Source: Brachybacterium phenoliresistens
GTDB lineage: Bacteria; Actinomycetota; Actinomycetes; Actinomycetales; Dermabacteraceae
Reading direction: 5' to 3'
Assembly (NCBI RefSeq): GCF_000576425.1
Contig: NZ_KK069989.1
Coordinates: 422,078-486,077 of the forward strand
Length of the DNA stretch: 64,000 bases
Each line of letters starts with the position of its first letter. The first letter of the stretch is position 1. The notes beneath the pieces are model-generated. The model did no database searches and was not told the origin of the DNA. It worked only from the letters and a program-made list of their open reading frames with translations. Below, in pieces: positions 59,969-64,000 of this stretch. The position numbers and the translations under genes are program-made.

Positions 59969-60438
59969 TGCCGGCCGTCACCGCCGCCGACCTCGGCGCG
60001 CTGCCCGAGCCCGCGACCGGCTGGCCCCGCTGGGTGTTCGAGGCGCCGTACGATGCGGCGCGCCACCCCGGAGCCGCGCCGGACGGCGGGGCGCTCAGCC
60101 CCGAGGGCGGGGCGAACTGCCAGCTGTACGCCTACGGAGTCCTCGGGCTGCTGGGGCGCACCGTCCCCCCGCACCGCTCGAGCGAGCTGTGGGAGGACCC
60201 CGCCCTCGGCCATCCCTCGCCCGCTGACGTGGCCGACCTCGACCTCGTGCTGTTCGCCCCGGAGGACAGGGCGTTCGGTGCGCACGTCGGCGTCGTGCTC
60301 GGCGGCGGGGTTCTGCACCTGTGCCGGGAGGTCGGCGTGCCGGCGCTGTGGGGATGGGAGGAGTTCGCAGCGCGCGAGCGGTACTCCGTCGTCGTCGGGC
60401 GCGTCCGGGTGCCGGCGGACCCGCCGATCCAGGGATGA
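59968..60438 (+). CDS. NlpC/P60-like cysteine hydrolase
   Basis: A 156-residue protein with an NlpC/P60-type pattern: GGANCQLYAYGVLGLLG (catalytic Cys likely C51), then DVADLDLVLFAP and FGAHVGVVLGGGVLHLCREVG with the catalytic His, and a final polar position. Unlike secreted cell-wall peptidases it has no signal peptide, so it may act on intracellular substrates. The start overlaps the upstream stop. A terminator-like hairpin follows immediately. Confidence 0.8.
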   Translation: MPAVTAADLGALPEPATGWPRWVFEAPYDAARHPGAAPDGGALSPEGGANCQLYAYGVLGLLGRTVPPHRSSELWEDPALGHPSPADVADLDLVLFAPEDRAFGAHVGVVLGGGVLHLCREVGVPALWGWEEFAARERYSVVVGRVRVPADPPIQG

Positions 60439-60442
60439 GGGG

Positions 60443-60462
60443 CCGGGCCCCTGCGGGCCCGG
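60443..60462 (+). terminator. Terminator-like hairpin after NlpC/P60-like gene
   Basis: An 8-bp stem, CCGGGCCC-CTGC-GGGCCCGG, followed by GTTCT, starts 5 nt after the stop codon. Confidence 0.6.
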
Positions 60463-60500
60463 GTTCTCGACTCCTTCGCCGCACCCGGCACAATGCGGTC

Positions 60501-60941
60501 ATGGACTCCGCCTTCTCGCGCCTGGCCGACTACGAGATCTCCGCCGATCCGGACCGGCTCGATGCGGAGCGCATCCACCTGCTCGTCTCCGAGCACACCG
60601 CCTGGGGCGCAGGCCGGGAGCGCGCGACGCAGGACGCGATCCTGCGGAACTCCCGGAACTACGGGGCGTACGAGCGGTCCACCGGCCTCCAGGTCGCCTA
60701 CTGCCGGGTCGTCACCGACCAGGTGACCTTCGGGTGGCTGGCCGACGTCATCGTCGACCCCGCGCATCGCGGTCGCGGGATCGGCCGGGCCCTGATCGAC
60801 GGCGTGCTGGAGGACCTCGCCCCGCTGAACCTGCGGCGCATCGTGCTGAAGGCCTCGGAGGAGGCCAGGCCGATGTACGAGCGCGCGGGATGGACCGGCC
60901 CGCAGGACCCCGAGCTGTGGATGGAGCGGCGCCAGGGCTGA
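60501..60941 (+). CDS. GNAT family N-acetyltransferase
   Basis: A 146-residue GNAT protein. The acetyl-CoA-binding motif A is ADVIVDPAHRGRGIGRALI (R/Q-x-x-G-x-G/A form RGRGIG at about 91-96), followed by IVLKASEEARPMYERAGWTG. The overall layout resembles the YjdJ/YhhY-like single-domain acetyltransferases; the acceptor is unknown. CACAAT lies 6 nt before the ATG with no ribosome binding site, suggesting a leaderless mRNA. It is convergent with the LysE gene, whose stop follows directly. Confidence 0.88.
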   Translation: MDSAFSRLADYEISADPDRLDAERIHLLVSEHTAWGAGRERATQDAILRNSRNYGAYERSTGLQVAYCRVVTDQVTFGWLADVIVDPAHRGRGIGRALIDGVLEDLAPLNLRRIVLKASEEARPMYERAGWTGPQDPELWMERRQG

Positions 60942-61544
60942 TCAGGCCAGCAGCATCGCCGCGACCAGCACCATCGTCGCCGCGACGAGGCCGTCCAGGA
61001 CGCGCCAGGACCACGGGCTGCGCAGGAGGCCGCTCAGGCGGCGGGCGCCGAGGCCGAGCGCCACGAACCAGATCGCGCTGCCGCCGATCGCCCCGGCGGC
61101 GAACAGCCAGGACTGCGCGCCGTGGGTCGCGGCGACCGAGCCGAGCAGCAGCACCGTGTCGAGGTAGACGTGCGGGTTCAGCCAGGTCAGCGCGAGCGCC
61201 GTGAGCACGACAGGCCACAGCCCGGTGCGGGCGCCGGACTCCGCCGGATCCAGCGCCTGGCCCGTCCCGCGCAGGGCCCGGCGGGCCGCGAGCACCGCAT
61301 AGCCCAGCAGGAACGCCGCTCCGGCCCATCGGGCCAGGTCCACCACCTGCGGGACCGCCCGCACCAGGGCGCCCAAGCCGCCGGCGCCCGCGCTGATCAG
61401 CACCACGTCCGAGCCCAGGCACACCGCCACCACGGCGGCCACGTGCTCGCGGCGCAGCCCCTGGCGCAGCACGAACACGTTCTGGGAGCCGATGGCGATG
61501 ATCAGGGTCAGTCCGGTCAGGAGGCCGTGGAGAGCTGCAGTCAC
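60942..61544 (-). CDS. LysE/ArgO family amino-acid exporter
   Basis: A 200-residue exporter with six membrane segments. LLTGLTLIIAIGSQNVFVLRQGLRREHV at the N-terminus and ALTWLNPHVYLDTVLLLG in the middle are strongly typical of LysE/ArgO, which export L-lysine and L-arginine. The frame extends to ATG 61592, but that ATG lies within the operator region; a GTG at 61544 gives the usual LysE N-terminus and is preferred. It is divergent from an ArgP/LysG-type regulator, the standard arrangement. Confidence 0.9.
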   Translation of the reverse strand: MTAALHGLLTGLTLIIAIGSQNVFVLRQGLRREHVAAVVAVCLGSDVVLISAGAGGLGALVRAVPQVVDLARWAGAAFLLGYAVLAARRALRGTGQALDPAESGARTGLWPVVLTALALTWLNPHVYLDTVLLLGSVAATHGAQSWLFAAGAIGGSAIWFVALGLGARRLSGLLRSPWSWRVLDGLVAATMVLVAAMLLA

Positions 61545-61568
61545 GTCCTCGACGCTAGGCGCCCGTTC

Positions 61569-61623
61569 GATGAAGCACCAGCGAAGATTCATGACGGCGC
61601 ATTAGCAGAGCTTCATCTACGAT
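61569..61623. promoter_or_regulatory. Divergent lysE/argP promoter with inverted repeat
   Basis: GATGAAGC (61569-61576) and GCTTCATC (61610-61617) form an 8-bp inverted repeat across the region where a LysR-type activator would bind. TACGAT (61618-61623) lies 6 nt before the regulator ATG and is its probable -10, giving a leaderless mRNA. Confidence 0.5.
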
Positions 61624-61629
61624 CGGGGC

Positions 61630-62544
61630 ATGCCGATCGATCCGCACCTGGCCGAGACCCTCGCGACCGTCGTCGACGAAGGGACCCTCGAGGCCGCCGC
61701 CCGACGGATGCACGTGACCCCCTCCGCCGTCAGCCAGCGCCTCAAGCAGCTCGAGCAGCAGGTGGGGCAGCGTCTGCTGGTCCGCGCCAAGCCCGTACGA
61801 CCCACCGAGGCGGGGCAGGCGGTGGTGCGCTTCGCCCGCCGCTACGCCCTGCTCGAGCACGAGACCCAGGCGGCGCTCGGCCTGGAGGCGCAGGGGGCCC
61901 GGCCGCGCATCACCATCGCCGTGAACGCGGACTCCATGGCCACGTGGTTCCTCGGCGCCCTCGCCGAGTTCACCCGCACCCGGGACGTGCAGGTCGAGCT
62001 GCTGCGCGAGGACCAGGACGAGACCGAGCGCCTGCTGACCTCCGGCGCCGCGATGGCCGCCGTGACCTCCTCGCCCATCGCCTCGCCCGGCTGCGCCGTC
62101 GCGCCGCTGGGAAGCCTCGTCTACGTCGCCGCCGCCGCGCCGGACTGGTGGCGACGCTGGATCGGCGACCCGGCCACGGCGCGGACGCAGCAGGTCGGGG
62201 CCGATGTGCTCGCTCGGGCGCCGCGCGTCGACTTCGACCGCAGCGACGAGCTCCAGGCCACCTGGCTGCGCGAGCGCGGCGTGGACCCGGCGCTCACCCC
62301 GCGCCACTTCGTGCCCTCCACGCACGACCTCGCCGTCGCGGTGGAGCAGGGCATCGGCTGGGCGATGCTGCTGGTGCACCAGGCCGAGCCGCTGCTCGAG
62401 ACCGGCGCCGTCCTGCCGCTCGGCGGGCAGCCCGTGACCACCCCGCTGTACTGGCAGGTCACCCGCACCCCGTCGACGCTGCTCGAGGATCTCAGCCGCT
62501 CCGTCGCCGAAGCGGCGCAGCGGTCCCTGCGTCGCCCGTCCTAG
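61630..62544 (+). CDS. LysR family regulator, ArgP/LysG type
   Basis: A 304-residue LysR-type regulator: N-terminal helix-turn-helix (about 1-65; LATVVDEGTLEAAARRMHVTPSAVSQRLKQLEQQVG) and an effector domain with VAVNADSMATWFL-like ITIAVNADSMATWFLGAL and VDFDRSDELQATWLRERG, both characteristic of ArgP/LysG. Such proteins activate lysE or argO when lysine, arginine or histidine accumulates. It is divergent from the exporter gene and probably regulates it. Confidence 0.9.
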   Translation: MPIDPHLAETLATVVDEGTLEAAARRMHVTPSAVSQRLKQLEQQVGQRLLVRAKPVRPTEAGQAVVRFARRYALLEHETQAALGLEAQGARPRITIAVNADSMATWFLGALAEFTRTRDVQVELLREDQDETERLLTSGAAMAAVTSSPIASPGCAVAPLGSLVYVAAAAPDWWRRWIGDPATARTQQVGADVLARAPRVDFDRSDELQATWLRERGVDPALTPRHFVPSTHDLAVAVEQGIGWAMLLVHQAEPLLETGAVLPLGGQPVTTPLYWQVTRTPSTLLEDLSRSVAEAAQRSLRRPS

Positions 62545-62669
62545 CGTCCAGGAGGACCTGGGGTCGGCACCGCAGGCAGCGCCGGTCTCGGCCTGACGGG
62601 AGCCGCTGCCTCGGGCCGGACGTCGATGCGTGCGGGGGTCGGCCCCACAGCTCGATCTGCGTGCGTGGA

Positions 62670-63161
62670 TCAGACGCGAGGGGCACCCTCCTCGACGGTG
62701 ATGACGGGCTCGTAGTGGACGGGGAAGCTGACGGAGCGGGCGATGAAGCACACCTCGGGGACCTGAGCATGGACACGATGCGCGACATCGGGGTCGCTGT
62801 CAGCGGTGATCGTGACGCGGGGTCGCAGCGTGACCGACGCGAACTGCCCTCCGCCGCCGGCGTCCTGCACCATGACGCCGTGGGCGCTGTCCTCGTAGGC
62901 GGTGACCACGACACCGGCAGCCGCAGCGAGATGGAGGTACCAGAGCATGTGGCACTGCGACAGCGCGGCGACCTGCAGCTGCTCGGGGTTCCATCGAGCC
63001 GGGTCGCCGCGGAAGGCGGGATCCGCGCTGCCCGGGATCGTCGGCGCCGAGGCGGTGCTCAGGTCGTGCTCGCGCCCGTAGGTCGTGTACCCGGACGTGC
63101 CGACGCCGCGGTTGCCGGTCCACACGACCTCGACGTCGTACTCGTGGGTCCTGCCCCTCAT
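62670..63161 (-). CDS. OsmC/Ohr family peroxiredoxin
   Basis: A 163-residue OsmC-family protein. The two conserved redox cysteines are C70 (LSQCHMLWYLHLA) and C138 (VPEVCFIARSV); the surrounding pattern fits the OsmC-like branch that reduces organic hydroperoxides. NPEQLQVAALSQC carries the conserved Glu. GAGGAGCAGGT before ATG 63161 is a good ribosome binding site. The ORF extends upstream to 63662 in this frame but that part overlaps the NUDIX remnant and is not OsmC. Confidence 0.92.
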   Translation of the reverse strand: MRGRTHEYDVEVVWTGNRGVGTSGYTTYGREHDLSTASAPTIPGSADPAFRGDPARWNPEQLQVAALSQCHMLWYLHLAAAAGVVVTAYEDSAHGVMVQDAGGGGQFASVTLRPRVTITADSDPDVAHRVHAQVPEVCFIARSVSFPVHYEPVITVEEGAPRV

Positions 63162-63253
63162 ACCTGCTCCTCGCTCTGCTCTGGTCTGCCGTGGGCGGTC
63201 AGCTCGGGTCGTCCGATGTGCGCTGCGACCCCAGCGCGAGTTTGCATCTGCGG

Positions 63254-63657
63254 TCAGGACGGCTGGGCCGCGGCGCGCCACGTCGCGACGAGGTCGGAGA
63301 CCAGGTCCGCGCGCGGACCGGCCGCGTCGAGGGCGTCGATCGGGATCCACTCGGCGCGGTCCGTCGTCCCGTCCACCTCGAGGGTGCCGAGCGTCCCGCC
63401 GACGACCTGCGCCTCGTAGACCACGCGGACGGCCTGGAAGGGAAGGTCCCGCTGGAAGGAGCGCTCGGCGGTGCGGGTGGAGACGGTCAGCACCCGGCCC
63501 ACCTCGACGCGGTAGCCCTCTCGCCGAAGTCGACGCCGCCGCCGGGCAGGGTCCAGCACGGGGTGGGGCCGTTGTACCAGGACAGCAGGATCCGCCGCTG
63601 CTCGTCGACGATGAGGGCGTAGGCGCCCAGTCGCGTGTCGTACTCCGTGAAATGCAT
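63254..63657 (-). pseudogene. NUDIX hydrolase with deleted Nudix box and frameshift
   Basis: From ATG 63657 the frame encodes a normal NUDIX start (HFTEYDTRLGAYALIVDE, then WTLPGGGVDFGE) but runs into a stop at 63487. Just after GGGVDFGE the other frame continues with the rest of a NUDIX fold (GYRVEVGRVLTVS, then WIPIDAL and a C-terminal helix) to 63254. The catalytic core that should lie between them, the REUxEE part of GX5EX7REUXEEXGU, is missing: about 13-15 codons plus a frame change were lost at about 63522-63528. The protein cannot be a functional hydrolase unless this is a sequencing or assembly error. Confidence 0.75.
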
Positions 63658-63706
63658 GGCATCGGAGCCTACGGGGGCGCGGCCCCGCCGGACAGGCCGC
63701 GGCGGA

Positions 63707-63894
63707 CGATCGCCGAATGACGAGCCAGATGACGATCGCCGGATGGCGAGCCAGAACAGGCCCGAATTGGCTCGTCATCCGGCGATCGCGCGTAGACCCC
63801 GATCGCGCGGGGCGGCCCGCCGGGCGGGCCGCGGCCGACGAACGCCGGATGGCGAGCCAAAACAGGCCCGAATTGGCTCGTCATCCGGCGATCG
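63707..63894. repeat. Palindromic repeat array at right end of window
   Basis: A 56-bp palindromic unit occurs twice, 106 bp apart: arms 63733-63753/63768-63788 and 63839-63859/63874-63894, each 21 nt, with the 14-nt loop RAACAGGCCCGAAT. Arm consensus is CGATCGCCGGATGRCGAGCCA. A solitary left arm lies at 63707-63727. The inner ends GAGCCA/TGGCTC match those of the palindromes at 3806 and 56590, although the rest differs. Confidence 0.85.
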
Positions 63895-64000
63895 AGCGCG
63901 CGGACGCCTCCGCGGATCATGCGAGGACCCCCCCGACGGTCGCGCGCGGACCCGCGGCGATCGCGCGGGCGGGCCCCTCCGGCACCGCGCGGGCGGGCCC
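63895..64000. other. GC-rich low-complexity end of window
   Basis: The last 106 nt contain repeated GCGCGGGCGGGCCC and GGCGATCGCGCG words and no supportable gene. The window ends inside this sequence. Confidence 0.4.

Noticed and set aside
61545..61592. Upstream ATG as LysE start
   Set aside because: The extra 16 residues do not resemble LysE, and the ATG lies within the regulatory inverted repeat; GTG 61544 gives the family N-terminus.
63707..63894. CRISPR array
   Set aside because: Only two and a half copies, self-complementary over nearly the whole unit and with a 106-bp period; no cas genes are present.

Overview
This window is very GC-rich DNA (codon third positions are almost all G or C) with short intergenic gaps, long shadow reading frames on the opposite strand, and many start/stop overlaps of the ATGA or GTGA type. 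Several start codons sit 6-7 nt behind a TAnnnT-like -10 box with no ribosome binding site, i.e. they look leaderless. Together with the gene families (YheO-type regulator, LysE/ArgP pair, Xre-MurA fusion, twin-arginine/lipobox binding proteins, FCD-GntR regulators) this points to a high-GC actinobacterium; a Micrococcales / Dermabacteraceae-like (Brachybacterium-like) origin is my inference, not something the sequence proves. No rRNA, canonical tRNA, CRISPR array, prophage or transposase was found.

Layout. 1-6.5 kb: tail of a UbiB/ABC1 kinase-like protein, then a D-amino-acid module (D-aminoacylase, D-serine dehydratase/D-threonine aldolase-like enzyme, RidA, YheO-type regulator) and a zinc formaldehyde dehydrogenase. 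6.8-16.2 kb: a DUF1275 membrane protein, a hypothetical membrane protein, and a translationally coupled peptide-import operon (binding protein, two permeases, gamma-glutamyltransferase, fused ATPase, FCD-GntR regulator). An identical 14-bp palindromic site overlaps the -10 of both the DUF1275 gene and the operon. 16.3-19.2 kb: MarR/VOC pair with twin operators, TSUP exporter, Lrp/AsnC regulator, rhodanese. 19.2-20.7 kb: a lower-GC insert with an HNH nuclease. 20.9-22.9 kb: a helix-turn-helix/MurA fusion with an operator on its own promoter, and a YrhK-like protein.

22.9-32.7 kb: carbohydrate region with two Gfo/Idh/MocA oxidoreductases, a ThuA-like protein, a GH13 glucosidase, a complete CUT1 sugar importer and a ROK repressor. 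32.8-40.8 kb: sialic-acid-type region with an FCD-GntR regulator, a DapA/NanA-family lyase, an apparently cytoplasmic sialidase, a second CUT1 importer and an exported sialidase. 40.8-43.2 kb: an HNH protein and the RNA ligase RtcB, whose roughly 540-nt leader holds a 23-codon small ORF, an element resembling a tRNA acceptor/T-arm minihelix, and three strong hairpins. I regard this as the most interesting locus.

43.3-50.1 kb: a hypothetical protein, heparinase II/III-like lyase, lipase-like hydrolase, lipoprotein, small kinase, TraB/DUF5694-like protein and transglutaminase-like protein. 50.2-56.5 kb: a five-gene metal/metallophore operon (FecCD permease, ATPase, binding protein, two exporter-fold ABC proteins) behind a Fur/Zur-like box. 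56.8-63.7 kb: Rrf2 regulator with TSUP permease, hypothetical, NlpC/P60-like and GNAT proteins, LysE with its ArgP-type regulator, OsmC, and a NUDIX gene that has lost its Nudix box. Two families of long intergenic palindromes occur, one near 3.8 and 56.6 kb and another at 63.7-63.9 kb.
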